From an uncultured Lachnospiraceae bacterium (GTDB lineage Bacteria; Bacillota; Clostridia; Lachnospirales; Lachnospiraceae), in the NCBI GenBank assembly GCA_902797705.1, contig CADBTX010000251.1, positions 1-11,640 of the forward strand: 11,640 nucleotides of DNA. Reading direction: 5' to 3'. Position numbers and translations under genes: made by a program. Shown piece by piece: positions 1-6,136 of the stretch (positions are counted from its first letter, which is position 1; every line of letters starts with the position of its first letter). Below the pieces are notes generated by a model, which saw only the letters and a program-made list of their open reading frames with translations, was not told where the DNA came from and did not search any database.

Positions 1-1548
1 GGAGACGAGTATGACCGTTATCTCATTCTTTTCGTGGAGTTCGCGGATAAGGTCCAGGATCTCGTCCCGGCCTCTGGGATCCAGTCCGGCCGTGGGCTCG
101 TCCAATATGAGGATATCCGGTTTCATGGCCAGGACTCCTGCTATGGCCACTCTTCTCTTCTGACCGCCGGACAGTTCAAAGGGCGAGCTGTAATAATATT
201 CCTCGGGCAGCTTTACGGCTCTCAGTGCTTCAAATGCCGAGAGCTCCGTGTCCCTGTCGCTCATGCCCGTATTCTTCGGGCCGAAGCACACATCCTTAAA
301 TACCGTCTCTTCAAAGAGCTGGTGCTCCGGATACTGGAAAACCAGACCCACATGGGATCTTAATTCCTTCTTTTTATACTTTTTATCTGAAATATCCTCT
401 CCCCGGAAAAACACATGGCCGGAGGTAGGCTTTAATAAGCCGTTCAGATGCTGGACAAAGGTGGATTTACCGGACCCCGTATGTCCTATGAGTCCGATGA
501 ATTCATTTCTTCCGATCTGTACCGAAACATCATTTAAGGCACATATCTCATTGCCCGTATCCTTCTCGTAGGAGAAGGTAACGTGGTCAAGGATAAGGGA
601 TTCCCTGGGATCCCTCTCTATCTTTCCGGGTGTGGTATGATCCGACGGGGCTTTAGGCTCCCTTACAGACTCCATGGAGCCCCCGTAAAACCTGCCTCCC
701 GTATATCTCACAAGTTCCTGTATGAACTCTTCTTTCTTAAGAATATCCTTCGGAAGATCAAGGCCTTTTTTTCTTAGCTCATAGGCAAGTATGGTACTCT
801 GGGGCACGTCGAGCCGGAGTTCCCTTAATTTCTCCACCTGGGAAAAGACCTCTCTCGGAGTACCCTGCATTGCCACCTTTCCCTTATCCATCACAAAGAC
901 ATGATCGGCGTAGATCACTTCCTCCATGTAATGGGTGATAAGAATGATGGTTATCTTTTCCACATCATTAAGGGCTCTTGCCTGACGGATAACCTCTCTT
1001 CGTCCCATGGGATCCAGCATGGCAGTGGGTTCATCCATGATTATGCATAAGGGATGCATTGCCATTACGCCGGCGATGGCTACTCTCTGCTTCTGGCCTC
1101 CGGAAAGCTTATTCGGCGAGTGTTTTCTGTAGGAGTACATGCCTACTGCCTTCAGCGACTCCTCCACTCTTTCCCAGATCTCCTTCGTAGGAACGCCCAT
1201 ATTCTCGGGGCCGAAGCCCACGTCCTCTTCCACCACATTTCCGATTATCTGGTTGTCCGGATTCTGGAAGACCATTCCGGCCTTCTGGCGGATATCCCAG
1301 AGGTTCTCCCTCTTTCTGGTATCCTTTCCGTCCACGTAAACCGTACCATCCCCGGGAGTGAGGATAGCGTTGATATGCTTTGCAAAAGTGGACTTTCCCG
1401 AGCCGTTTCCGCCCAGGATCGCGACGAAGCTGCCTTTTTTGATATTAAGGCTTACGCCGTCAAGGGCTCTTATCACCCCTTCGGCGTTTCCCTCTTCGTC
1501 TCTCTTGATATATTCAAATGTGAGATCCTTTGCTTCGACTATTCCCAT
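1..1548 (-). CDS. Fused energy-coupling factor (ECF) transporter ATPase, EcfA1–EcfA2, 3' partial
   Basis: The frame is open for 516 codons from the ATG at 1548 to the window edge and contains two complete-looking ABC ATPase halves. Half 1 (about residues 4–245) has Walker [10 protein letters not shown] (46–54), Q-loop Q95, signature LSGGQ (148–152), Walker B ending D172-E173 and switch histidine H206. Half 2 (from about 317) has Walker [10 protein letters not shown] (355–363), Q405, LSGGQ (459–463) and D483-E484; its switch histidine would lie just past the edge. Half 1 resembles EcfA1/CbiO1 and half 2 EcfA2 ([14 protein letters not shown], 403–416). In the family two such ATPases pair under EcfT and drive uptake by vitamin- or metal-binding S components at the membrane. 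They are usually separate genes; here I read every in-frame triplet through the junction (residues 246–316) and found no stop. The linker (about 290–316) is rich in Pro and charged residues. An internal ATG (codon 292, position 675) could yield a separate second half. Function is firm; the fusion is read directly but depends on sequence accuracy. Confidence 0.9.
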   Translation of the reverse strand, partial: MGIVEAKDLTFEYIKRDEEGNAEGVIRALDGVSLNIKKGSFVAILGGNGSGKSTFAKHINAILTPGDGTVYVDGKDTRKRENLWDIRQKAGMVFQNPDNQIIGNVVEEDVGFGPENMGVPTKEIWERVEESLKAVGMYSYRKHSPNKLSGGQKQRVAIAGVMAMHPLCIIMDEPTAMLDPMGRREVIRQARALNDVEKITIILITHYMEEVIYADHVFVMDKGKVAMQGTPREVFSQVEKLRELRLDVPQSTILAYELRKKGLDLPKDILKKEEFIQELVRYTGGRFYGGSMESVREPKAPSDHTTPGKIERDPRESLILDHVTFSYEKDTGNEICALNDVSVQIGRNEFIGLIGHTGSGKSTFVQHLNGLLKPTSGHVFFRGEDISDKKYKKKELRSHVGLVFQYPEHQLFEETVFKDVCFGPKNTGMSDRDTELSAFEALRAVKLPEEYYYSSPFELSGGQKRRVAIAGVLAMKPDILILDEPTAGLDPRGRDEILDLIRELHEKNEITVILVS

Positions 1549-1550
1549 AT

Positions 1551-1584
1551 TAAAAATAAAGGGAGAGGATCTGCCCTCTCCCTT
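1551..1584 (-). terminator. Intrinsic terminator after rplQ
   Basis: On the minus strand a perfect 10-bp stem, AAGGGAGAGG with CCTCTCCCTT (1584–1575 and 1568–1559), encloses a 6-nt loop and is followed by TATTTTTAAT. This is a standard Rho-independent terminator for the ribosomal operon. Its U-rich tract ends two bases before the ATG of the ECF ATPase gene, so it occupies the whole position where that gene's ribosome binding site should be. It may therefore act as an attenuator as well as an operon end. The plus strand lacks a T tract after the hairpin, so it works in one direction only. Confidence 0.8.
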
Positions 1585-1619
1585 GGAAAAAAATTTCTAT
1601 CTTTATTACTGCTTCGGAT

Positions 1620-2219
1620 TCAGACAAGCTCAAGGAGAACTTCCATTGCGTTATCACCCTTACGGAGACCGATCTTTACGATACGGGTATATCCGCCCTT
1701 ACGGTCTGCGTACTTGGGAGCGATCTCGTCAAAAAGCTTTGCGGGAAGGTCCACCTTCTTCATGTCCTTCTTCTTACCCGTAGGATTCTCGGTTACGGGA
1801 TAGAGGAATTTCAGCATCTGACGGCGGGCGTGAAGCCTTGAAGGAAGATCCTTCTTTATCTCCTTGTCAACAATGTTGAACTTGGTAACGGTTACACCGT
1901 TGTCCATCTTGATAAGTTTTCCGTTCTCGTCACGGATGGTCTCTGAAAGAACCTTCTCCCTGTCATCACGGTCAACTATCTGCTTTACCCTGTGTCCGTC
2001 CTTATCACGAACAGGCTCCTTGGCCTTGATGGTAACCTTCTCGAAGTTGTCCTTTTCCCTGACTGCAAGAGTGATCATCTTCTCAGCCAGCTTCTGAACT
2101 TCTTCAGCCTTAGCCTGGGTTGTACGGATCTTTCCGTTTAAGAGAAGGGCTGTTACCTGATTCCTGAGAAGTGCCTTTCTCTGTGATGCTGTACGTCCGA
2201 GTTTTCTGTATTTTGCCAT
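1620..2219 (-). CDS. rplQ: 50S ribosomal protein L17, with large internal insertion
   Basis: L17 sits near the polypeptide exit tunnel of the large subunit. The N-terminus ([20 protein letters not shown]) and the C-terminal half (LHARRQ at 129–134, [29 protein letters not shown] end at 175–199) are canonical. The protein is 199 residues, whereas common bacterial L17 is about 115–130. The difference is a charged insertion at about residues 55–127, between EKMITL (46–51) and LHARR. The insertion has two similar segments, [11 protein letters not shown] (70–80) and [11 protein letters not shown] (95–105), that look like short beta hairpins. Reading frame and codon style continue smoothly across it, so it looks like a real extension and not a frameshift. 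The start has a strong AGGAGG 5 nt or so upstream. It is the last gene of the alpha cluster, before the terminator. Confidence 0.97.
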   Translation of the reverse strand: MAKYRKLGRTASQRKALLRNQVTALLLNGKIRTTQAKAEEVQKLAEKMITLAVREKDNFEKVTIKAKEPVRDKDGHRVKQIVDRDDREKVLSETIRDENGKLIKMDNGVTVTKFNIVDKEIKKDLPSRLHARRQMLKFLYPVTENPTGKKKDMKKVDLPAKLFDEIAPKYADRKGGYTRIVKIGLRKGDNAMEVLLELV

Positions 2220-2259
2220 TTTTTACCTCCTTACGGCTTCGGATCCCCGCTGTTCAGGC

Positions 2260-2310
2260 TTACGGGATCTTACTATAGAGCAGGAAACACGTACCATTTG
2301 GATTTACCAT
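2260..2310 (-). other. Candidate 16-codon leader ORF between rpoA and rplQ
   Basis: The rpoA–rplQ gap is 112 nt, longer than its neighbours. Within it an ATG at 2310 follows AGGAGATC at good spacing and opens a 16-codon frame (MVNPNGTCFLLYSKIP) ending in TAA at 2260–2262. Its 3' end overlaps a weak stem (GATCCC at 2242–2247 on plus with GGGATC at 2264–2269). This could be a small leader peptide that affects rplQ translation, or a chance match. I do not recognise the peptide and see no other support. Confidence 0.2.
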
Positions 2311-2331
2311 GATCTCCTGTCATGCTTTGAT

Positions 2332-3294
2332 CTATTCAGATATTTCTTCGTTGAGCTTAAGTCCCAGCTCATCAAGCTTTGCAAGGACTTCTTCCAGGGA
2401 CTTGCGTCCAAGATTACGAACCTTCATCATGTCATCCGGTGTCCTGTTTATAAGCTCTGCAACCGTATTGATACCGGCTCTCTTTAAGCAGTTGTAGGAA
2501 CGGACTGAAAGCTCCAGCTCATCGATGTTCATTTCCAGTACCTTCTTTGTCTCGGTGCTGGGAGGCTCAACCATAACATCAGTGGTCCCTGCAACATCGG
2601 AAAGATTGATGAAGAGTGACAGATGCTCGGAAAGAACCTTTGCGGCAAGCGATACCGCTTCCTGAGGAGTAAGGGTGCCGTCTGTGAACACGTCCAGCGT
2701 AAGCTTGTCAAAGTCTGTCTGCTGGCCCACACGGGTATTCTCAACACTTAAATTAACCCTTTCCACAGGGGTATAGATGGAATCAACAGCGATAACGCCG
2801 ATAGGCAGATCATCACCCTTATTCTTGTCAGAGCTTACATAGCCCCTTCCCTTGGTGATGGTAAGCTCCATATAGAGCTTGCTGCCCTTTCCGCCGCTGA
2901 CGGTGGCGATGTGCTGATCCTTATTTATTATCTCAATGTCCTGATCCACCTGGATATCGGCTGCTGTAACCTCTCCCTCGCCCTCAAACTCGATGTAGGC
3001 GGTCTTCACCTCATCAGTAGTGCTGTTGTTCTTGATGGAAAGGTTCTTGATATTCAGTATGATCTCTGTAACATCCTCCTTCACTCCGGGTATGGAAGTG
3101 AATTCGTGAAGTATGCCGTCGATCTTTACCCTGCTGACTGCTGCGCCGGGAAGAGATGAAAGCATAATCCTGCGAAGTGAGTTACCGAGGGTAACTCCGT
3201 ATCCGCGTTCAAGAGGCTCTACAACAAATTTGCCGTATTTGCCGTCGCTTGATAAATCTAATATGTCTATCTTCGGCTTTTCGAATTCTAACAA
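2332..3294 (-). CDS. rpoA: DNA-directed RNA polymerase subunit alpha
   Basis: The alpha dimer is the assembly platform for beta and beta' and its C-terminal domain contacts UP elements and activators. The 320-residue product has the N-terminal dimerisation domain (about 1–232, with the conserved [19 protein letters not shown] stretch at 29–47), a short linker and the helix-hairpin-helix C-terminal domain (about 251–320), including [15 protein letters not shown] with R265, the residue that contacts DNA in the minor groove in characterised homologues. The start codon is TTG at 3294; a strong AAGGAGG lies 6 nt upstream and the protein begins at the usual place (LEFEKPKI), so TTG is preferred. 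It sits 39 nt after rpsD. Length and content are normal for Firmicutes. Confidence 0.98.
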   Translation of the reverse strand: MLEFEKPKIDILDLSSDGKYGKFVVEPLERGYGVTLGNSLRRIMLSSLPGAAVSRVKIDGILHEFTSIPGVKEDVTEIILNIKNLSIKNNSTTDEVKTAYIEFEGEGEVTAADIQVDQDIEIINKDQHIATVSGGKGSKLYMELTITKGRGYVSSDKNKGDDLPIGVIAVDSIYTPVERVNLSVENTRVGQQTDFDKLTLDVFTDGTLTPQEAVSLAAKVLSEHLSLFINLSDVAGTTDVMVEPPSTETKKVLEMNIDELELSVRSYNCLKRAGINTVAELINRTPDDMMKVRNLGRKSLEEVLAKLDELGLKLNEEISE

Positions 3295-3333
3295 ACAGAT
3301 ACCTCCTTCATTAGAAGCACATAAGTTATGAAA

Positions 3334-3927
3334 TTACTTTGAGTAGAGCTCGACGATAGCCAGCTCGTCAACGGGAACATCGATCTGATCCCTTGAGGGA
3401 AGCTCACTCACAGTACCCTTAAAGTTCTCGGGCTCAGCCGAAAGCCATGCGGGAACCGCTCTGTCTGCCGTATATTCCAGAATATCCTTGATGTGCTGGG
3501 AAGACCTTGCCTTTTCCCTGATCTCCACAACATCACCGGGCTTAACCGAATATGAAGGAATATTGATAGTCCTTCCGTTTACTGAGAATGCCTTGTGATC
3601 CACCATCTGACGTGCCTCACGCCTTGTGCGGGCAAAGCCCAGACGGAAGACAACGTTATCAAGCCTCTGCTCTAAAAGAACCAGGAGGTTTTCACCGGTC
3701 ATTCCCTTCATGCGATCAGCCTTCTTATAATAGTTTCTGAAAGGCTTCTCTAAAACACCATATATGAATTTTGCCTTCTGCTTTTCGCGAAGCTGAAGTC
3801 CGTACTCACTTACCTTCCTGCTGGAACGGATGAGCTGTCTTGTTGATTTCTTGCTGTATCCTAAAAATGCAGGCTCAAGTCCGAGAGATCTGCATCTCTT
3901 AAGAACAGGTACTCTATTAACTGCCAT
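3334..3927 (-). CDS. rpsD: 30S ribosomal protein S4
   Basis: S4 is a primary assembly protein that binds 16S rRNA and helps form the mRNA entry site. The start is set at the ATG at 3927 ([16 protein letters not shown]), giving 197 residues; the frame is open 13 codons further up, but that would overlap rpsK, whereas 3927 has GGAGAG upstream and leaves a 4-nt gap to the rpsK stop. The conserved core [18 protein letters not shown] and the S4 RNA-binding domain ([20 protein letters not shown]) are present. Only one cysteine is present near the N-terminus, so this is a form without the Cys4 zinc finger. Divergence from Bacillus S4 in the first 45 residues fits the clostridial type. S4 is an autoregulator in several bacteria, but I see no recognisable S4 leader here. 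Confidence 0.97.
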   Translation of the reverse strand: MAVNRVPVLKRCRSLGLEPAFLGYSKKSTRQLIRSSRKVSEYGLQLREKQKAKFIYGVLEKPFRNYYKKADRMKGMTGENLLVLLEQRLDNVVFRLGFARTRREARQMVDHKAFSVNGRTINIPSYSVKPGDVVEIREKARSSQHIKDILEYTADRAVPAWLSAEPENFKGTVSELPSRDQIDVPVDELAIVELYSK

Positions 3928-3931
3928 ATGC

Positions 3932-4333
3932 TTACACTCTCCTTCTCTTCGGCGGGCGGCATCCATTGTGCGGCACCGGTGTTACATCTTTGATACTTGT
4001 GATCTGAAGTCCTGCTGCGGACAGAGCGCGGATAGCCGCTTCCCTTCCTGATCCGGGTCCCTTGACCATTACATCCACTGACTTCAGTCCATGAACGAGA
4101 GCTGCCTTGGTAGCTGTCTCTGCTGCCACCTGGGCTGCATAGGGAGTAGATTTCCTTGAACCTCTAAAACCAAGACCACCGGCACTTGCCCATGCGAGAG
4201 CATTACCTTCAGCATCCGTAAGAGTAACGATGGTATTGTTGAAGGATGACTGAATATGTGCCTGTCCGTGTTCAACGTTTTTCTTAACGCGCCTCTTTGT
4301 AGACTTTTTCGCGCTAGACTGCTGTTTAGCCAT
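3932..4333 (-). CDS. rpsK: 30S ribosomal protein S11
   Basis: S11 lies on the platform of the small subunit, near the E site and the mRNA exit. The 133-residue product has the basic N-terminal tail ([15 protein letters not shown]), the conserved [15 protein letters not shown] block, [32 protein letters not shown] and the C-terminal [12 protein letters not shown], all at usual spacing. The ATG at 4333 has only a modest AGGT-type ribosome binding site about 9–12 nt upstream, weaker than most genes of the cluster. It follows rpsM by 62 nt, a gap in which I see no terminator or convincing promoter, and its 3' end carries the rpsD ribosome binding site. Confidence 0.98.
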   Translation of the reverse strand: MAKQQSSAKKSTKRRVKKNVEHGQAHIQSSFNNTIVTLTDAEGNALAWASAGGLGFRGSRKSTPYAAQVAAETATKAALVHGLKSVDVMVKGPGSGREAAIRALSAAGLQITSIKDVTPVPHNGCRPPKRRRV

Positions 4334-4395
4334 TTAAAACTAACCTACTTTCTCTTATTACTTTGTTAATCGGTACAAAATCTGCCTTAAGAAGA

Positions 4396-4764
4396 TCACT
4401 TCTTCTTATTGGCAACTGTTCTTCTCGGACCTTTACAAGTCCTGGCATTTGTCTTTGTCTTCTGTCCACGACAAGGAAGGGACTTTCTGTGACGGACGCC
4501 TCTGTAGCAGCCTATCTCTGTAAGTCTCTTGATGTCCATGGCAACCTGACGACGGAGATCACCTTCTATGGTGTACTCCTTTTCCAGAATATCACGGATC
4601 TTAGCTACTTCATCTTCCTTAAGATCCCTGACTCTTGTATCAGGATTGACGCCTGCCTTGGAGAGGATCTCATTTGAGCTTGTCCTTCCTATGCCATAAA
4701 TATAGGTAAGACCGATCTCAATCCTCTTCTCTCTAGGTAAATCCACACCAGCGATACGAGCCAT
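4396..4764 (-). CDS. rpsM: 30S ribosomal protein S13
   Basis: S13 is in the head of the small subunit and forms intersubunit bridges with L5 and 23S rRNA, with its tail contacting tRNA. The product is 122 residues: [22 protein letters not shown] at the N-terminus, the helix-hairpin-helix region [11 protein letters not shown], the conserved [22 protein letters not shown], and a lysine-rich end (VANKKK). The start is set at the ATG at 4764 because MARIAG is the universal S13 beginning; an in-frame GTG three codons upstream (4773) lies only 3 nt after AGGAGG, too close for initiation. The spacing of AGGAGG to the ATG is 12 nt, rather long. It follows rpmJ by 38 nt. Confidence 0.97.
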   Translation of the reverse strand: MARIAGVDLPREKRIEIGLTYIYGIGRTSSNEILSKAGVNPDTRVRDLKEDEVAKIRDILEKEYTIEGDLRRQVAMDIKRLTEIGCYRGVRHRKSLPCRGQKTKTNARTCKGPRRTVANKKK

Positions 4765-4802
4765 TGTGAGCACAAACCTCCTTTCTTAATTGCTGAATAT
4801 AA

Positions 4803-4916
4803 TCATCCCTGCACCTGTTTGTGCTTGGGATTTTCGCATATTATCCTTATCTTTCCTTTTCTCTTTATAACCTTGCACTTTTCGCACATAGGCTTAACTG
4901 AAGATCTGACTTTCAT
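4803..4916 (-). CDS. rpmJ: 50S ribosomal protein L36 (zinc-ribbon form)
   Basis: A 37-codon gene too short for routine ORF listing. It reads [20 protein letters not shown] at the start and ends NPKHKQVQG. The zinc ligands C11, C14, C27 and H32 are all in place, so this is the C+ (zinc-binding) form that folds on 23S rRNA in the large subunit. The ATG at 4916 has AAGGAGG with 8-nt spacing. It is the first gene after the candidate internal promoter in the infA–rpmJ gap, so it probably heads a second transcription unit that continues through rplQ. Confidence 0.97.
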   Translation of the reverse strand: MKVRSSVKPMCEKCKVIKRKGKIRIICENPKHKQVQG

Positions 4917-4961
4917 GCTTTATTCCTCCTTTAAGTCACCCTTTTCGCGAAAGCCGACAGA

Positions 4962-5004
4962 TATTATATCATTGCATGGTTTACCATGCAAGAAAAATTT
5001 TTAA
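4962..5004 (-). promoter_or_regulatory. Candidate strong sigma-A promoter upstream of rpmJ
   Basis: On the minus strand the -10 is a perfect extended motif, TGATATAAT (TATAAT at 4968–4963, TG at 4971–4970). A 17-nt spacer leads back to TTGCAT (4991–4986) as -35, and directly upstream is AAAAATTTTT (5002–4993), an UP-element-like tract. Transcription should begin near 4955 and give a leader of about 40 nt before rpmJ. The -35 matches consensus at only three positions, but the extended -10 compensates. It would let rpmJ–rpsM–rpsK–rpsD–rpoA–rplQ be expressed apart from the upstream spc genes. Confidence 0.65.
4972..4991. repeat. 8-bp perfect inverted repeat over the -35 region
   Basis: TTGCATGG and CCATGCAA flank a 4-nt TTTA loop. 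The repeat covers the candidate -35 and most of the promoter spacer, ending at the base before the extended -10. There is no T tract after it on either strand in the right position, so it does not look like a terminator for infA. It could be an operator for a dimeric regulator, or a hairpin in transcripts that read through from infA. Confidence 0.6.
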
Positions 5005-5006
5005 GG

Positions 5007-5225
5007 CTATTTATCTCTCCAGATTATCCTGCCCTTTGACAGATCGTAAGGAGACATTTCTATTGTCACCTTGTCACCGGGAAGGATGCGGATGAAATTC
5101 ATCCTGAGCTTGCCGCTGATATGGGCAAGCACCTGGTGCCCGTTCTCCAGTTCCACCTGGAACATTGCATTGGGGAGCTTTTCGACTACTTTTCCTTCAA
5201 TTTCTATTACATCTGCTTTCGACAT
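5007..5225 (-). CDS. infA: Translation initiation factor IF-1
   Basis: IF-1 is a single OB-fold protein that occupies the A site of the small subunit during initiation. The product is 72 residues, the standard length, with [20 protein letters not shown], the conserved [22 protein letters not shown] core, [21 protein letters not shown] and a WRDK end. The ATG at 5225 follows GAGGT closely (4 nt or so). It lies 13 nt after adk; in many Firmicutes map, and often a small KOW protein gene, lie between the two, and neither is here. The downstream gap to rpmJ holds the internal promoter. Confidence 0.98.
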   Translation of the reverse strand: MSKADVIEIEGKVVEKLPNAMFQVELENGHQVLAHISGKLRMNFIRILPGDKVTIEMSPYDLSKGRIIWRDK

Positions 5226-5238
5226 ATTACCTCGATAT

Positions 5239-5880
5239 TTACTTAAGTATCTCTACTATAGCCTCAAAAACCTGATCCGGCTCCTTTGTTCCGTCAACGC
5301 TGTGAAGAACTTCAGCCTTTTTATAATAATCAATGAGCGGCTGGGTCTGCTCGTGATAAACGGTAAGTCTCTTCTTCACCGTCTCCGGCTTGTCATCATC
5401 CCTGAGCACCAGCTCGGATCCGCACTTGTCACAGATTCCTTCCTTAGCCGGCTTTAAATACTCAAGATGGTAGGTCGCGCCACATTTTAAGCAGGCTCTT
5501 CTGCCGGACATCCTGTGAATTATGTTCTCGTCAGGTACATCCACATCTATGGCGTAGTCAACCTTTTCACCAAGCTTCTTTAACTCAGAATCCAGAACCT
5601 CGGCCTGGGGGATGGTCCTGGGGAAGCCGTCCAGCACATAGCCCTTTTCACAATCCTTATCCTTTACCCTGTCAAGGAGGATCCTGACTGTAAGCTCATC
5701 GGGAACAAGCTGTCCCTCATCCATGTACTTCTTTGCTTCTTTACCAAGGTCTGTCCCGTTCTTGATGTTTGCGCGGAAGATATCTCCTGTAGAGATATGA
5801 GGTACACCGAACTTCTCGGCGATCCGCTTTGCCTGTGTTCCTTTTCCTGCTCCGGGTGCTCCCAGCATGATTATTTTCAT
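5239..5880 (-). CDS. adk: Adenylate kinase, zinc-LID type
   Basis: Cytosolic enzyme that converts ATP + AMP to 2 ADP. The start is set at the ATG at 5880 ([16 protein letters not shown]), giving 213 residues; the frame extends 11 codons upstream but this is not part of the family's N-terminus. The P-loop GAPGAGKGT is at 7–15, the AMP-binding DGFPRT at 84–89, and the LID carries C130, C133, C150 and C153, a four-cysteine zinc site typical of Gram-positive enzymes, followed by [13 protein letters not shown]. The ribosome binding site is a short AAGG 8 nt upstream, partly inside a small hairpin. The gene sits after a long structured gap below secY, so its expression may be uncoupled from secY. 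Confidence 0.98.
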   Translation of the reverse strand: MKIIMLGAPGAGKGTQAKRIAEKFGVPHISTGDIFRANIKNGTDLGKEAKKYMDEGQLVPDELTVRILLDRVKDKDCEKGYVLDGFPRTIPQAEVLDSELKKLGEKVDYAIDVDVPDENIIHRMSGRRACLKCGATYHLEYLKPAKEGICDKCGSELVLRDDDKPETVKKRLTVYHEQTQPLIDYYKKAEVLHSVDGTKEPDQVFEAIVEILK

Positions 5881-5963
5881 ATCTTGTACCTTGCCGCAGG
5901 CAAGTGTCCTCATCGGTGACGAGCCTGCGCGGCACCGATGGAAGTTTGAAACATTTTGTTTCA
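5881..5963 (-). promoter_or_regulatory. Hairpin-rich leader of adk
   Basis: Three local stems lie in the 83 nt before adk: TGAAACA/TGTTTCA (5947–5953 with 5957–5963, 3-nt loop), CATCGGTG/CACCGATG (5911–5918 with 5933–5940, 14-nt loop), and CTTGCC/GGCAAG (5890–5895 with 5899–5904, 3-nt loop). The last one takes in part of the AAGG that serves as the adk ribosome binding site. None is followed by a T tract, so they do not look like terminators. They may tune translation or protect a processed 5' end. I see no good promoter here and no known riboswitch. Confidence 0.4.
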
Positions 5964-5990
5964 GACTTTTACCTCATTTGTTTGCTGCGT

Positions 5991-6126
5991 TTCCCTTTAG
6001 ACTTAAGACCGGAGGGATGACACCTTGCCGATACCCCTCAGACCTCAGACCGAGGGATGACACCTTATCACCCCTCATCCGTCAGACCTTCGGTCTGACA
6101 CCTTCCCCCCTAAAGAGGGGGGAAGG
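5991..6126 (-). repeat. Tandem structured repeat between secY and adk (copy A)
   Basis: On the plus strand three related units of 38–40 nt share TGACACCTT at 6018, 6058 and 6096. The preceding parts also align: each has a CCC-rich start, AGAC and AGACC blocks, then GGATGACACC or GTCTGACACC. The third unit forms an 8-bp stem GTCAGACC/GGTCTGAC (6081–6088 with 6092–6099) with loop TTC. Next to it is an 11-bp stem, CCTTCCCCCCT/AGGGGGGAAGG (6101–6111 with 6116–6126), loop AAAG. A short tandem TCAGACC pair lies at 6038–6051. The array starts 10 nt after the secY stop. It matches the repeat at 9625–9738 in reverse orientation, so it is a dispersed intergenic element and not an operon-specific signal. 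No T tract follows, so transcription probably reads through. Confidence 0.75.
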
Positions 6127-6136
6127 CAATGAAGGC

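Noticed and set aside
1054..1803. A 249-codon plus-strand open frame opposite the ECF ATPase and rplQ ends
   Set aside because: It mirrors the conserved minus-strand codons, has no recognisable domain, no ribosome binding site, and crosses the terminator and two genes. It is a shadow frame.
2240..2331. A promoter for rplQ (TATAGT near 2272)
   Set aside because: No -35 at acceptable spacing and no extended -10; likely chance.
3928..3966. Longer N-terminus for S4
   Set aside because: It would overlap rpsK and adds 13 residues not seen in the family; the ATG at 3927 has its own ribosome binding site.
4334..4395. A promoter or regulatory leader between rpsM and rpsK
   Set aside because: TTGTAC and TAATAA are present but only 12 nt apart, and no stable stem is seen.
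5881..5913. Longer N-terminus for adenylate kinase
   Set aside because: The family starts at [14 protein letters not shown] or similar; the extra 11 codons overlap a hairpin in the leader and lack a good ribosome binding site.
6101..6126. The GC-rich 11-bp hairpin after secY as an intrinsic terminator
   Set aside because: On the minus strand it is followed by TGTCAGACC and not a T tract, so termination is unlikely; it is better explained as part of the dispersed repeat.
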